From assembly GCA_002841765.1 (NCBI GenBank), contig PHAV01000009.1:124001-188000 (forward strand): a stretch of 64,000 nucleotides of DNA, read 5' to 3'. Position numbers and translations under genes: made by a program. This document shows positions 1-9,100 of this stretch, one piece after another. Source of the stretch: Deltaproteobacteria bacterium HGW-Deltaproteobacteria-4. GTDB lineage: Bacteria; Desulfobacterota; Desulfuromonadia; Desulfuromonadales; UBA2197. Positions within the stretch are counted from its first letter, which is position 1. Each line of letters begins with the position of its first letter. The notes beneath the pieces are model-generated. The model made no database searches and was not told the origin of the DNA. It worked only from the letters and a program-made list of their open reading frames with translations.

Positions 1-518
1 AGGACGGCGTCGCCAATTCCCTGGATAAATGCCCGGACACCCCGGCTGGCGTTGTCGTCGACAAAGACGGCTGCCCGAAGAAGGTCGTGATCCTGGCCTC
101 GGAGCCGAAAGTCGAAGAGAAGGTCAAAGTCGCCGCCGCCGAACCGGCAGAAGTCGTTGTTCTGGCTTTTGAGGACATCCACTTTGACTACAACCAGTCG
201 ACCCTGACCCCGGAAGCGAAGGTCATCCTGAAAAGAAATATTCAGATTTTGAGCGAAAACCCCAAGGCTCACATCCGCATTGCCGGCTATACCTCGGCGT
301 CCGGCACGGAAAAGTACAACCAGACACTGAGTGAAAAAAGAGCGAATTCGATCAAAGAGTACCTGGTCAGTGAAGGCGTCATCAAAAAAGCTCGGCTGAC
401 CACGGTCGGCTATGGCGAAACCCAGCCGGCCGTTTATGAAGCGGCCCCCAAAGATCTTTACTCGAACGCCGCCAAAGCCAACATGCGCGTCCTCTTTGAA
501 GTTGTCATCGAGGAGTAA
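1..518 (+). CDS. OmpA-family outer-membrane protein, 3' part
   Basis: The reading frame is open from the window edge (first full codon at base 3), so this is the C-terminal part of a longer gene. It begins with a thrombospondin type 3-like calcium repeat (DKCPDTPAGVVVDKDGCP), then a short Glu/Lys/Ala-rich linker, then an OmpA/MotB peptidoglycan-binding domain containing HFDYNQSTLTPEAK and the TLSEKRANSIKEYL helix. By family knowledge, such proteins sit in the outer membrane and grip peptidoglycan through the C-terminal domain. The barrel part must lie upstream of the window. A strong terminator follows. The GTG at 87 is internal and not a real start. Confidence 0.88.
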   Translation, partial: DGVANSLDKCPDTPAGVVVDKDGCPKKVVILASEPKVEEKVKVAAAEPAEVVVLAFEDIHFDYNQSTLTPEAKVILKRNIQILSENPKAHIRIAGYTSASGTEKYNQTLSEKRANSIKEYLVSEGVIKKARLTTVGYGETQPAVYEAAPKDLYSNAAKANMRVLFEVVIEE

Positions 519-560
519 CCGTTAAGCCGCAACGTTTTCTATCGAGTTGCGTGACCGTAG

Positions 561-610
561 AAAAAAGAGGACGCCCACAGCCGGTTATGGTTGCGGGCGT
601 CCTCTTTTTG
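561..610 (+). terminator. Rho-independent terminator after the OmpA-family gene
   Basis: Two perfect 15-base arms (562-576 and 595-609) pair to give a GC-rich stem flanked by A and T runs, 43 bases after the stop codon. It should work in both directions, but only the + strand gene is nearby. Confidence 0.92.
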
Positions 611-828
611 TCCTCAACAAAACTACCACATGTGACAGACTCTTTGCCCCAGGTGCGGATCTGTGACGGATTTGATACGGTCCTCTTGCACCCACTTTGA
701 TTTTTCTATAAAAATATCAGTTACTTATCTTTGGTTAGTCAAAAAAATACCCTTTGGCACGATAGATGTATTAATACTTAAGTGACAAACTAACCGGTTT
801 GCCACTTATTCGGAAAAAAGGAGACACC

Positions 829-1116
829 ATGCTTAAAAAATTAATTCTTCCTGTCCTGCTCATGACCGCTTCCACACTCACCTTCAGCGCCAATGAGGCT
901 AACGCCGGTATTTCCGCGCAGATCAGTACGCCGAATGTCAGTGTCAACATCAACGGCTATCTGCCGGCCCCACCGGGAGTGGTGGTTCTGCTCGATTCCG
1001 GTCGGCCTTACTATGTTGAAAGAGAGCAGCGCATCTACATTAAAGAAAGACCAAAACACAATCATGGCAAAAAGAAACACCACAAGAAACACGACCATGG
1101 GCACGATCACGATTAG
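829..1116 (+). CDS. Small exported protein with His-rich tail
   Basis: This 95-residue protein has a clear signal peptide (MLKKLILPVLLMTASTLTFS, then NEANA) and a short mature part. The mature part ends in a basic, His-rich tail of alternating His, Lys, Gly and Asp. The ATG at 829 was chosen because AAAGGAG lies seven bases upstream; an in-frame ATG at 799 has no ribosome site and would put residues in front of the signal peptide. The middle (GYLPAPPGVVVLLDSGRPYYVE) resembles small periplasmic proteins of unknown role. The tail could bind divalent metal, but this is inference. It lies 55 bases before another exported protein and probably shares its transcript. Confidence 0.72.
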   Translation: MLKKLILPVLLMTASTLTFSANEANAGISAQISTPNVSVNINGYLPAPPGVVVLLDSGRPYYVEREQRIYIKERPKHNHGKKKHHKKHDHGHDHD

Positions 1117-1171
1117 TAAAAGAGTGACTGGCAAAATTCAAGCGCACAACCTTACTTTTGGAGGATTAAAC

Positions 1172-1903
1172 ATGCAAAAAATACGTTATGGACTGATCGG
1201 GCTGTTGCTGCTGTTGGGGCTGGCGACTTCCGCCGTCGCCAGTGTCAGCATCGGCATCAACCTCCCGAGTGTGCGCATCGGCGTCAACCTGCCGGTCTTC
1301 CCGCAACTTGTCCCGGTTCCGGGCTATCCGGTCTACTACGCTCCCGAAATGAATGCCAACTACTTCTTTTATGATGGCCTGTACTGGGTCTATCAAAACG
1401 ATGACTGGTATGCGAGCTCCTGGTACAACGGCCCCTGGGATTACGTCGAGCCGGTGTATGTGCCGCTCTTCGTCCTGCGCATCCCCGTTGCCTACTACCG
1501 GGATCGCCCGGCCTCCTTTCGCGGCTGGCAGTCGAATGCACCGCCCCGCTGGAATCAGCGCTGGGGGCATGAATGGGAACAGAAACGCCACGGCTGGGAT
1601 CGCTGGGAGCGCCGTTCTGTTCCGGCGCGCGCCCCGCGGCCTGAGTATCAGCGGAAGTATTCCGGAGATCACTATCCCCGGATAGAACAACAACAAAAGC
1701 TCCGCAGCCAGCATTATCGCTACCAGCCGCGTGACACGCACGTGCGCGAGCATTACAAGCAAAAGGGAGAGTATCGAGATCAAGGACGGCGGCAGGAAGA
1801 CCAGAAACATAAATCCCGTGACGATAGAAAATCGCAGGGGAAAAAAGAAGACAAGCGGCAAGACCGCAGGGATGATGACCGCGGGCGGGGAGATCGAGAT
1901 TAA
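1172..1903 (+). CDS. Exported Tyr/Trp-rich protein with charged C-terminal tail
   Basis: This 243-residue protein has a signal peptide (about residues 1-24), then a valine/proline stretch, then a core rich in Tyr and Trp (about 50-110: YYAPEMNANYFFYDGLYW). The second half is very basic and hydrophilic, full of Arg, Gln, Lys and Asp, and probably disordered. The start at 1172 has GGAGG nine bases upstream. An earlier in-frame start at 893 would run through the previous gene and is rejected. Similar 'YYxx...YWVYxNxxWY' proteins are common in proteobacteria with no known role. A terminator follows 68 bases after the stop. Confidence 0.75.
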   Translation: MQKIRYGLIGLLLLLGLATSAVASVSIGINLPSVRIGVNLPVFPQLVPVPGYPVYYAPEMNANYFFYDGLYWVYQNDDWYASSWYNGPWDYVEPVYVPLFVLRIPVAYYRDRPASFRGWQSNAPPRWNQRWGHEWEQKRHGWDRWERRSVPARAPRPEYQRKYSGDHYPRIEQQQKLRSQHYRYQPRDTHVREHYKQKGEYRDQGRRQEDQKHKSRDDRKSQGKKEDKRQDRRDDDRGRGDRD

Positions 1904-1971
1904 TCGATCAGCACGGTTTTGACGTTATCCTGCAACAGTTGGCAAAGTAGCCTGATAACCGACCAAAGACT

Positions 1972-2013
1972 AAAAAATGCCTGACAGGGAGCCACTCCTG
2001 CCAGGCATTTTTT
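1972..2013 (+). terminator. Rho-independent terminator
   Basis: Inverted arms AAAAAATGCCTG (1972-1983) and CAGGCATTTTTT (2002-2013) close a hairpin with an inner GC extension and a T run. It ends the two-gene exported-protein unit. Confidence 0.9.
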
Positions 2014-2115
2014 CTGGAAATGACTATTAATCTTCAAAAAAGATTTGATTTATTTCAAATTTCCATAATGATGCATAATCTCTTACTACACCCCGGATAA
2101 ACATGGAGTGGCAAC

Positions 2116-3888
2116 ATGACCCTTGAAATCGCCCTGGTACTGGGACTGGCCGTCTCTGCGATCATCCTCTTTGCCACCGAGCGTTTGCCGGTGGACCTGA
2201 CGGCGATGATCCTGATGGGGGCGATGCTCCTCTCCGGGATCATCACCCCCGAGGATGCCATCAGCGGCTTCAGCAACCCGGCGACTGTTACCGTCGGCGC
2301 CATGTTCGTCCTGTCGGCGGGGCTCTTCAAGACCGGCGCCGTCAACCTGCTCGGGGGGACCCTGGGACGGGTGAGCAAAGTCAGCTCGTGGCTGATGCTG
2401 GCCGTCATGATGCTGATGGTCGGGACACTCTCGGCCGTGATCAACAACACCGCGGCCGTGGCGATCTTCCTCCCCATCGTCCTCGGCATCGCCAAGGAGA
2501 TGGGAGTTTCGCCGGGTCGCCTGCTCATGCCCCTCTCCTTCGCCTCCATGTTCGGCGGTGTCTGCACCCTGCTTGGCTCCTCGACGAATATCCTCGTCTC
2601 CTCCATTGCCGAACGGCATGGTCTTCCAGCCTTTGGCATGTTTGAGATGACCGGCCTCGGCCTCATCTTCTTTGCGGGCGGAAGTCTGTACATGCTGCTG
2701 ATCGGGGTGCGACTGATCCCCAACCGGGTCAATCCTGCCGACCGCGCGGCCATCTTCGGCAGCGGCGACTACCAGATTGAGATTGTCCTGGAGGACGAAG
2801 CCCTCGCGGTCGGCACGGTCTTAAGTGAATCTCCGTTGCTGGAAGATATTGACATCCGCAAGGTCGAGGTCTTTCGGAACGGTAAACTTTTGAAAGACGC
2901 AGAGGATCAACTCCTGCTCCAGGCCGGCGATCACCTGAAAGTTCGATGTGATCTCAAAAACTTCCTCAAACTGCGGGAGCGGCGCGGGATAGGCATGCGC
3001 CACCAGCACGAAAAGGGGGAGGCCTTGAGTGAAGAAGCGGTGCTGGTGGAGGCCGTCCTTGCCCCCGGCTCCACCCTGGACGGCCGAAGTCTGAAACAGG
3101 CACGCTTTCGTTCTCGCTACGGCCTGACAGCACTAGCGGTGCGCCACCGCGGAGTGGTAATGCGGGAAAACCTTGAGACCTTGCGGCTGCGAGCCGGCGA
3201 TGTCCTGTTGTTCGAAGTGGAAACAACGCATCTGGAGCAGTTGCGGGAGAATCGCACCTTTGTGCTCGTCTCACAGGTGGAGATGCCCTTCTTCCGCAAA
3301 AGCCGGATGCTGAGCGCCATCGCCATTGTCACCGGGGTGGTGATAGCGGCCGCGACCGGCACGGTGCCGATTGTTGCCGGCGCTATTGTCGGCTGCATTC
3401 TCATGGTCCTGACCCGCTGTATCAATCTTGAAGAGGCTTACCACTCGATCAACTGGCAGGTCATCTTCCTCCTCGCCGGGGTCCTGACCCTGGGGACCGC
3501 TCTGGAAAAGACCGGGGCGGCGCGCCTGCTCGGCAATTTTCTGGTGGAAAATGTCGGGGCCTGGGGACCAATCGCCCTGGTTTCGGCCTTTTATCTCGCC
3601 ACCTCCCTCCTCACCGAGATGATGTCGAATAATGCCACCGCCGCGCTGCTGGCACCGATTGCCATTGCTGCTGCCGAGGGGCTGGGGATCGATTCCCGGC
3701 CGCTGCTGATGGCGATCACCTTTGCGGCTTCTGCCAGCTTTATGACCCCGGTCGGCTACCAGACCAACACCCTGATCTACGGGCCGGGGCAGTTTCGTTA
3801 TGCCGATTTTCTGCGGGTAGGTACCCCCCTCAATATCTTGTTCTGGATCCTGGCCACCATCTTTATCCCGCAATTCTGGCCCTTCTGA
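2116..3888 (+). CDS. SLC13/DASS-type permease with two RCK_C (TrkA-C) domains
   Basis: This 590-residue inner-membrane carrier has two blocks of transmembrane helices (about 1-205 and 394-590) separated by two cytoplasmic RCK_C domains (about 216-295 and 305-385). Typical family motifs are visible: [11 protein letters not shown] near 109, [10 protein letters not shown] near 155 and [11 protein letters not shown] near 504. Family members import dicarboxylates, sulfate or similar anions, usually with sodium; the substrate cannot be read here. The RCK_C pair suggests gating by a bound ligand. An mscS gene follows after 11 bases, so the two are probably co-transcribed. The start has GGAG nine bases upstream. 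Confidence 0.9.
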   Translation: MTLEIALVLGLAVSAIILFATERLPVDLTAMILMGAMLLSGIITPEDAISGFSNPATVTVGAMFVLSAGLFKTGAVNLLGGTLGRVSKVSSWLMLAVMMLMVGTLSAVINNTAAVAIFLPIVLGIAKEMGVSPGRLLMPLSFASMFGGVCTLLGSSTNILVSSIAERHGLPAFGMFEMTGLGLIFFAGGSLYMLLIGVRLIPNRVNPADRAAIFGSGDYQIEIVLEDEALAVGTVLSESPLLEDIDIRKVEVFRNGKLLKDAEDQLLLQAGDHLKVRCDLKNFLKLRERRGIGMRHQHEKGEALSEEAVLVEAVLAPGSTLDGRSLKQARFRSRYGLTALAVRHRGVVMRENLETLRLRAGDVLLFEVETTHLEQLRENRTFVLVSQVEMPFFRKSRMLSAIAIVTGVVIAAATGTVPIVAGAIVGCILMVLTRCINLEEAYHSINWQVIFLLAGVLTLGTALEKTGAARLLGNFLVENVGAWGPIALVSAFYLATSLLTEMMSNNATAALLAPIAIAAAEGLGIDSRPLLMAITFAASASFMTPVGYQTNTLIYGPGQFRYADFLRVGTPLNILFWILATIFIPQFWPF

Positions 3889-3899
3889 CCGGAGAATAT

Positions 3900-4802
3900 A
3901 TGGAAACATTCCGTGACATCCTCGCCGCCATCCGCGACGCCCTGGAAACTCCCCTTCTCACCCTGGGGAACTCGCCGGTGACGGTCTGGGCCATCTTTCA
4001 GCTGCTGGTGCTGATCATCCTCCTTTTCTACCTCTCCGCCAAACTACGGACCTGGTTGGTTGAGAATTTCCTCCCCCGCACAAATATGGAGATCGGAGCG
4101 CGCCAGGCCACCGGCTCGATCATCCGCTATGCGATCATTGCCATCGGCCTGGCGGTTATCTTCCAGACCGCCGGCATCGATCTCACCGCTCTCAACGTGT
4201 TAGCCGGCGCCATCGGCCTGGGACTCGGCTTCGGCCTGCAGAACATTGTCAACAATTTCATCTGCGGCATCGTCATCCTCTTCGAACGCCCGATCAAGGT
4301 CGGTGACCGGATCGTCGTCGGCGAGGTGGAAGGGGATGTGGTGCACATCGGCACTCGCAGCACCACGGTGGTGAGTAACGACAACATCAGTATCATCGTC
4401 CCCAACTCCAGCTTCATCACCGAAAACGTGGTGAACTGGAGCCACAACGACCGCAAGGTCCGTTTTCGCATTCCGGTCAGCGTCGCCTACGGCACCGACG
4501 TGGCTCTGGTCGAACGGGTCCTGCTGGAGGTGGCGGCCGCCAACCCCGATGTGCTGGAAAACCCGCCCCCGGTCGTACGGCTGATGGAGTTTGGCGACAG
4601 CGGTCTCGGCTTCGAACTGCGCGTCTGGAGCACCACCCTCATCCACAAGCGCGGTCTTTTGACCAGTTCCCTCAACATCGCCATCTATCGTATCTTTAAA
4701 GAACACAATATCGAGATCCCGTACCCGCGGCGCAATGTGCAGATTTTGTCGGATCCCCCCGCAAAGAGCCGGGAAGAGGGTGAGGGGAGCCAACATGACT
4801 AA
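3900..4802 (+). CDS. Small-conductance mechanosensitive channel, MscS family
   Basis: This 300-residue protein has three predicted helices. The third carries the Gly/Ala-packed pore sequence GAIGLGLGFGLQNIVNNF (about residue 102), followed by the conserved beta domain FERPIKVGDRI. The length matches MscS-type channels (E. coli MscS is 286). They open under membrane tension and release solutes during osmotic downshock. Its start lies 11 bases after the permease stop, and its last eight bases overlap the ROK gene start, so the three form one transcription unit. Confidence 0.92.
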   Translation: METFRDILAAIRDALETPLLTLGNSPVTVWAIFQLLVLIILLFYLSAKLRTWLVENFLPRTNMEIGARQATGSIIRYAIIAIGLAVIFQTAGIDLTALNVLAGAIGLGLGFGLQNIVNNFICGIVILFERPIKVGDRIVVGEVEGDVVHIGTRSTTVVSNDNISIIVPNSSFITENVVNWSHNDRKVRFRIPVSVAYGTDVALVERVLLEVAAANPDVLENPPPVVRLMEFGDSGLGFELRVWSTTLIHKRGLLTSSLNIAIYRIFKEHNIEIPYPRRNVQILSDPPAKSREEGEGSQHD

Positions 4803-5766
4803 CAACGAGATGGTTCTCGGCATCGACATCGGCGGCACAACCACCGCTTTTGGCTTTGTCGATCGCAGCGGCAAGCGTCTCGCCGGCGGCGTCATCCTCA
4901 CCGAAGCACAGCAGCCGGCAGAAATTCTTGTCGCGCGTTTGCAGGCGGAGATCTCCGCCCTGCAGGCAACGCTCCCCCCCCGCCTCCAGCTCAAGGGGAT
5001 CGGCATCGGTGCCCCCAACGCCAACTATCGTCAGGGGACGGTCGAGAACCCGCCGAACCTGAACTGGGGACCATCGGTCAATCTTGTCGAACTTTTCCTC
5101 CGCCATTATGATCTGCCGGTAGCCATCACCAACGACGCCAATGCCGCCGCCCTCGGCGAGCTGTACTTTGGCGGCGCCCGCTACATGAAGGACTTCATCG
5201 TTATCACCCTTGGGACCGGTCTCGGCAGCGGCATCGTCGTGAATGGCGAACTTCTTTACGGCGCAGGCGGCTTTGCCGGCGAACTCGGTCACACCATCGT
5301 TGACCCGCAGGGCCGCCAGTGCGCCTGTGGCAAAACCGGTTGTTTGGAGACCTATGTCTCGGCGACCGGCCTTTGCCGCACCACCCTTGCTTTGCTGGCG
5401 GAGCGGCTTGATCCGAGTCCTCTGCGCGACTTGAGCTCCCGGCAAATATCGGCAAAAGATGTCTTTCTCGCTGCTCGTGCCGGCGACGCCATTGGCTTGG
5501 TTGCCTTTGAGACAACGGCGCGGATCCTTGGGATGAAACTCGCCGATGCCGTCGCCCATACCGGTCCGGAAGCAATTTTCCTGTCCGGCGGCCTGGCGAA
5601 CGCCGGGGAGTTGCTGCTGACGCCTACCCGGCGCTATCTGGAGGAATATCTTTTTATTGCCTACCAGGGAAGAGTCCGCTTGCTCCTTTCAGAGATAACG
5701 GAAGGAGGCAGTGCGGTCATCGGCGCCGCAGCGCTGATCTGGAATGAACTCGAAAGGGTCGAATGA
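4795..5766 (+). CDS. ROK-family sugar kinase (glucokinase-like)
   Basis: This 323-residue protein has the N-terminal phosphate-binding loop GIDIGGTTT (residues 9-17) and the ROK signature, including GELGHTIVDPQG followed by the zinc-binding CACGKTGCLE (about 175-184). ROK kinases phosphorylate glucose or related sugars in the cytoplasm. There is no N-terminal winged helix, so it is a kinase and not a ROK repressor. The ATG at 4795 has GAGGGGAGC just upstream and overlaps the end of mscS; an earlier in-frame start at 4735 lies well inside mscS. Glucokinase is the likeliest role, but the exact substrate is not proven by sequence. Confidence 0.88.
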   Translation: MTNNEMVLGIDIGGTTTAFGFVDRSGKRLAGGVILTEAQQPAEILVARLQAEISALQATLPPRLQLKGIGIGAPNANYRQGTVENPPNLNWGPSVNLVELFLRHYDLPVAITNDANAAALGELYFGGARYMKDFIVITLGTGLGSGIVVNGELLYGAGGFAGELGHTIVDPQGRQCACGKTGCLETYVSATGLCRTTLALLAERLDPSPLRDLSSRQISAKDVFLAARAGDAIGLVAFETTARILGMKLADAVAHTGPEAIFLSGGLANAGELLLTPTRRYLEEYLFIAYQGRVRLLLSEITEGGSAVIGAAALIWNELERVE

Positions 5767-5779
5767 GCAGACAAAGAGC

Positions 5780-6844
5780 ATGACACCCCCTTCCCTCTCA
5801 GTCATCATCCCCACTCTCAATGAAGCGGAGCATCTCCCGGCGCTGTTAGCCGATCTCCGCCAGCAGCAGGGGGTCTCTCTGGAGATCATCGTCGCTGATG
5901 GCGGCTCAAGCGATGCCACCCGCAGCGTCGCTGAAGGATGCGGCGTCAGCTTTATCGCCGCCAAACGAGGGCGCGGCGCGCAGATGAATGCTGCCGCCCA
6001 AAGAGCGACAAGCGACACCCTCCTCTTCCTCCACGCCGACTGCCGCCTCGAACCTCCCGATCTGCTCCACCGGGCACTGCAGGCCCTGGCTTCAGCTCGC
6101 CAAGAGGGAGAGCGGATTGCCGGTCACTTCTCGCTGCGCTTCCTGCGCACCACCTCGCGCAACAATCTGGTTTATCGCTATCTGGAAGAAAAGAGCTCCC
6201 TCAATCGCATCAACACCACCAATGGCGATCAGGGTTTTTTGCTGAGCAGGGATTTTTTTCACCAGCTCGGCGGCTTTGATGAAGATCTCCCCTTTTTAGA
6301 GGATCAAGGTTTGGCGGAAAAGATCCGGGCGCAGGGGCGCTGGATCACCCTGCCGGGAGAACTGAAAACATCGGCGCGGCGCTTTGAGAGCGAAGGCTTC
6401 CATCGCCGCTATATATTGATGGGTATGATGATGGGATTGTACAGTATCGGCGAGAAGGACTTTTTTCTGCGGGCGCCGGGGGTTTACAAGCTGCAAAAGG
6501 AGACCGGAACACTCTTCCTCTCTCCCTTTTTCCGGCTTGGCCGCACCCTGATTTCCGAATGGGGGGTCGCGGGAACCATTCGGATCTTTTATCGGCTCGG
6601 GCGCTATATCCGGCCGAATTCCTGGCAACTCTTCTTCTTTATCGATGTCTGCTTAAGGCCGCTGCAGGGCAGGGGACGCACCCCTTTTTTGAACTTTCAT
6701 GACCGGATCTTCGCACCCCTGACCAGCTTCAAACTCCTTGATGCCGTGACCGGCCTCCTCTGTTTTGTCTGGTTTATCGGCATCCTCCCTCCTTTTTTCT
6801 GGTTGATCGAACAATTCCCGCGCCGCCCTGATCACGCTACATAG
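5780..6844 (+). CDS. Family 2 glycosyltransferase (TIGR04283-like)
   Basis: This 354-residue GT-A enzyme starts with SVIIPTLNEAEHL and has DGGSSD and LFLHADCR, the nucleotide-sugar and metal-binding elements. The front resembles the TIGR04283 'rSAM/selenodomain-associated transferase 2' group. The C-terminal 130 residues are longer than usual for that group and end with a hydrophobic segment (LLCFVWFIGILPPFFWL), which suggests membrane attachment. The start at 5780 lies 13 bases after the ROK stop. It converges with the PAS gene, overlapping it by 13 bases. The acceptor is unknown. Confidence 0.8.
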   Translation: MTPPSLSVIIPTLNEAEHLPALLADLRQQQGVSLEIIVADGGSSDATRSVAEGCGVSFIAAKRGRGAQMNAAAQRATSDTLLFLHADCRLEPPDLLHRALQALASARQEGERIAGHFSLRFLRTTSRNNLVYRYLEEKSSLNRINTTNGDQGFLLSRDFFHQLGGFDEDLPFLEDQGLAEKIRAQGRWITLPGELKTSARRFESEGFHRRYILMGMMMGLYSIGEKDFFLRAPGVYKLQKETGTLFLSPFFRLGRTLISEWGVAGTIRIFYRLGRYIRPNSWQLFFFIDVCLRPLQGRGRTPFLNFHDRIFAPLTSFKLLDAVTGLLCFVWFIGILPPFFWLIEQFPRRPDHAT

Positions 6845-7275
6845 GTCAACACCGCCGCAAGCTTCTTCTCACAGCTGGTTAACTGCTCCCGCAACTCCTT
6901 CTCCTTCTGCCAGTGCTCCGTCACATCCCGCAGGATCGAAGCACACCCCTGCATCGCCCCAGCGTCATTGTGCAGCAGCACCATGCTGAACTCCAGCGAC
7001 ATCCGGCTGCCATCTTTGCGCAGCCCCGGCGAAGCGAGGAGACCGGTTTTGTACTTAGTCTCGCCCGAGGCCATGACCTGGCGATAGCCTTCCCAATGTC
7101 GCGCCCGCAGATTCTCCGGAATGATCAGATCGAGGGATTGCCCGACAGCTTCGCTGGCGGTATGGCCAAAGAGCAGTTCGGCGCCGCGATTCCAGAAACG
7201 GATCATCCCTTCCTTGTCCGAAATCAGAATGGCGTCCGGGGCATTGTCGAGCAGCTGTTGCAAAAGTTTGTCCAT
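6832..7275 (-). CDS. Stand-alone PAS-domain protein
   Basis: This 147-residue protein is almost entirely one PAS domain with its C-terminal cap (LLDNAPDAILISDKEGMIRF ... CASILRDVTEHWQ), followed by a short coiled coil. No output domain is present, so it must signal through a partner or bind a small ligand. The start at 7275 has GGAGGAAC directly upstream; a longer frame reaching 7437 would read through the palindromic repeat and is not used. It lies downstream of larE on the same strand, separated by the repeat at 7301-7411. Confidence 0.82.
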   Translation of the reverse strand: MDKLLQQLLDNAPDAILISDKEGMIRFWNRGAELLFGHTASEAVGQSLDLIIPENLRARHWEGYRQVMASGETKYKTGLLASPGLRKDGSRMSLEFSMVLLHNDAGAMQGCASILRDVTEHWQKEKELREQLTSCEKKLAAVLTYVA

Positions 7276-7300
7276 AGTTCCTCCGATGGTGAAAGCTTTT

Positions 7301-7411
7301 AGCTCCCCTCCTTCCTTAAGGAGGACCCCAAAATCGGGCCTAAAGGGCTGGGGGTGGTAAGGTTTTTTTAGGTCACCACCCCCCGACCCCCTCCTTGACA
7401 AAGGAGGGGGA
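7301..7411. repeat. Composite dispersed palindrome (CCTCCTT family), copy A
   Basis: Two hairpins are joined here. CCTCCTT/AAGGAGG (7307-7324) has a 4-base loop, and CCCCCTCCTT/AAGGAGGGGG (7387-7410) has loop GACA. Between them, GGGGGTGGT (near 7350) and ACCACCCCCC (near 7376) can also pair. The same modules recur at 26063-26163, 39637-39726 and 46691-46740. It fills most of the gap between larE and the PAS gene. Confidence 0.85.
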
Positions 7412-7423
7412 GAAAATCTCAGC

Positions 7424-8236
7424 TTACAGCATGGCATTCATGCTGCCGCTGCGAAAACCCTGTAAATCCAGCGTGACATAAGTAAAGCCGGCTTGCAGAA
7501 AAAACTCAATCAAGGGGCGCCGCACCTCGGGATCCAGCATCCGCGCCAGATCATCCTCCGCCACCTCGATCCGCGCCACCTCGTGATGATAACGGACGCG
7601 GAAGGTGGTGAAGCCAAGATCGCGCAGATAGGTTTCGCACGCCTCGACCTGCTGCAACCGCGCGCGTGTGATTTCGACGCCGTACGGGAAACGGCTGGCG
7701 AGACAGGCGAGCGCCTGTTTATTCCAGGTCGGCAAGCCGAGCGCACGACTCGCGGCGCGAATCTCCTCCTTCCCCAGCCCGGCTTCACAGAGCGGGCTGC
7801 GGATCCCCAGCTCGCTCAACGCCTGGCGCCCCGGCCGATAATCGTGAAGATCGTCAGCGGTGCTGCCATCCACGACCTGGCGCAACCCGAGCTCCACAGC
7901 GCGGGTTTGGCAGTCCCCATACAGAACCCGCTTACAAAGGTAGCAGCGATTCGGGGGGTTGGCAACAAACTCGGCCATCGCCAGTTCATCGGCGGTGACG
8001 ATGATATGCCGGACATCAAGCTGTGCAGCCAGGCTCTTCGCTTCGACCATCTCCCAGGCCTGATGCAGCGGCGAGTCTTCGGTAAAGGCTACGACCTTCT
8101 TTTTTCCGAGGGTGTCAACGGCCACCTTGAGGAGCAGGGTGGAATCGACCCCGCCGGAGAAGGCGACCAGCACTGAACCCATCTCTGTCAGGATGGCTGT
8201 CAGGCGGGCGAGTTTTTTATCCAGTGTCGTTGCCAT
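7424..8236 (-). CDS. larE: ATP-dependent sacrificial sulfur transferase LarE
   Basis: This 270-residue protein has the PP-loop SGGVDSTLLL near residue 28, the NPPNRCYLCK motif and ACLASRFPYG. By family knowledge, LarE adenylates the carboxylates of the nickel-pincer cofactor precursor and donates sulfur from its own cysteine; the Cys in ACLASR is the expected donor. The length matches the family. LarB and LarC partners are not seen in this window. The start at 8236 has GAGGAG upstream. It is followed by the palindromic repeat and a PAS gene on the same strand. Confidence 0.9.
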   Translation of the reverse strand: MATTLDKKLARLTAILTEMGSVLVAFSGGVDSTLLLKVAVDTLGKKKVVAFTEDSPLHQAWEMVEAKSLAAQLDVRHIIVTADELAMAEFVANPPNRCYLCKRVLYGDCQTRAVELGLRQVVDGSTADDLHDYRPGRQALSELGIRSPLCEAGLGKEEIRAASRALGLPTWNKQALACLASRFPYGVEITRARLQQVEACETYLRDLGFTTFRVRYHHEVARIEVAEDDLARMLDPEVRRPLIEFFLQAGFTYVTLDLQGFRSGSMNAML

Positions 8237-8255
8237 AATCCTGTCTCCTCATAAC

Positions 8256-8297
8256 AAAAAGGACGGGCTTCCTTGTTAAAAAGGGGCCGGTCCTTTT
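8256..8297. terminator. Terminator between LuxR-type gene and larE
   Basis: Arms AAAAAGGACGGG and CCGGTCCTTTT form an imperfect stem with A and T runs outside. It lies 31 bases after the stop of the LuxR-type gene (- strand) and upstream of larE, so it should separate the two. Confidence 0.7.
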
Positions 8298-8327
8298 GTG
8301 ATTGTTTTGCTTATCTTTAAAGGTTTT

Positions 8328-8900
8328 CTATTTCAGCGCGACGATAATCTCGCTTCTGGAGTTGACCGCCATCTTCTGCATGATCTTCTTTATATGACCT
8401 TTAACCGTATCCTCACAGACGAACAGGTTTGTTGCAATTTCCCTGTTTGTATTCCCTTGACAGATCAATCTCAAAACATCTGTCTCCCGCCTCGATAGAT
8501 AAAAGTCCTTTTCCGCTTTGTTGAAATCCACCTCATGCTTTTCGATGATCCTTTCCAGGAGGACCATGACATGGGTCGGGATTCGTCCTTTGTCATGATT
8601 TCCCATCACAAGTGCCCTGAGAGAGAAAGCCGGCCCCGCTTCACTGACCAGAACTGCATGCGGCAATTGGCCGCTGTTGTTGCACTCCGGCGTTGTGATT
8701 TCTCGGATTGCCTCTTGGCACAGGATGGTTATTTCGGCAGGCAAAACGAACTCGCTGCCGGCTTCCGCCAGATCGTTTTCTCTAAAAGCCGCGATCATCT
8801 CCAAGGCATCCTGGTTCGAGTAGAGGAGGCGCCCCCCCATGTCGAAAACCAGAACCCCCGGAGAGGTGCGGCGTTTGACGATTTCGGCCAAAGTGTTCAT
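8328..8900 (-). CDS. LuxR-type transcription regulator with PAS-like sensor
   Basis: This 190-residue protein has an N-terminal PAS-like region (about 10-125; SPGVLVFDMGGRLLYSNQ) and a C-terminal LuxR/FixJ helix-turn-helix (about 130-190; LSRRETDVLRLICQGNTNRE then EDTVKGHIKKIMQKM). It has no receiver domain, so the sensor part probably sets activity directly. It is transcribed away from the PilZ gene across a 200-base AT-rich gap, immediately before the Tad locus, so it is a candidate Tad regulator (inference). No good ribosome site precedes the ATG at 8900. Confidence 0.85.
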   Translation of the reverse strand: MNTLAEIVKRRTSPGVLVFDMGGRLLYSNQDALEMIAAFRENDLAEAGSEFVLPAEITILCQEAIREITTPECNNSGQLPHAVLVSEAGPAFSLRALVMGNHDKGRIPTHVMVLLERIIEKHEVDFNKAEKDFYLSRRETDVLRLICQGNTNREIATNLFVCEDTVKGHIKKIMQKMAVNSRSEIIVALK

Positions 8901-9100
8901 GAGTAAAAATATATATTACAAACCATGAAAAAGTAACATTTTTTTCAAAACACCACTTTTGGGTAATTGGCAACTACAGAATAGTTTCTATAATGAATAA
9001 CAAATGAACAAACTTTAAGGTATTTTTTTTCAGGTAATAGATTTCACGTTCAGTTCAAACCTATCGCTACAGAGTCGGCAACAAAAGGAGAAGAACCGTG

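Noticed and set aside
686-712. TTGCAC...TATAAA as promoter of the His-rich protein gene
   Set aside because: The spacer is only 15 bases and the gene start is over 100 bases away; not strong enough.
755-770. Possible sigma-54 promoter (TGGCACG...)
   Set aside because: The first half fits, but the second half (ATGTA) lacks the required GC, so it is not supported.
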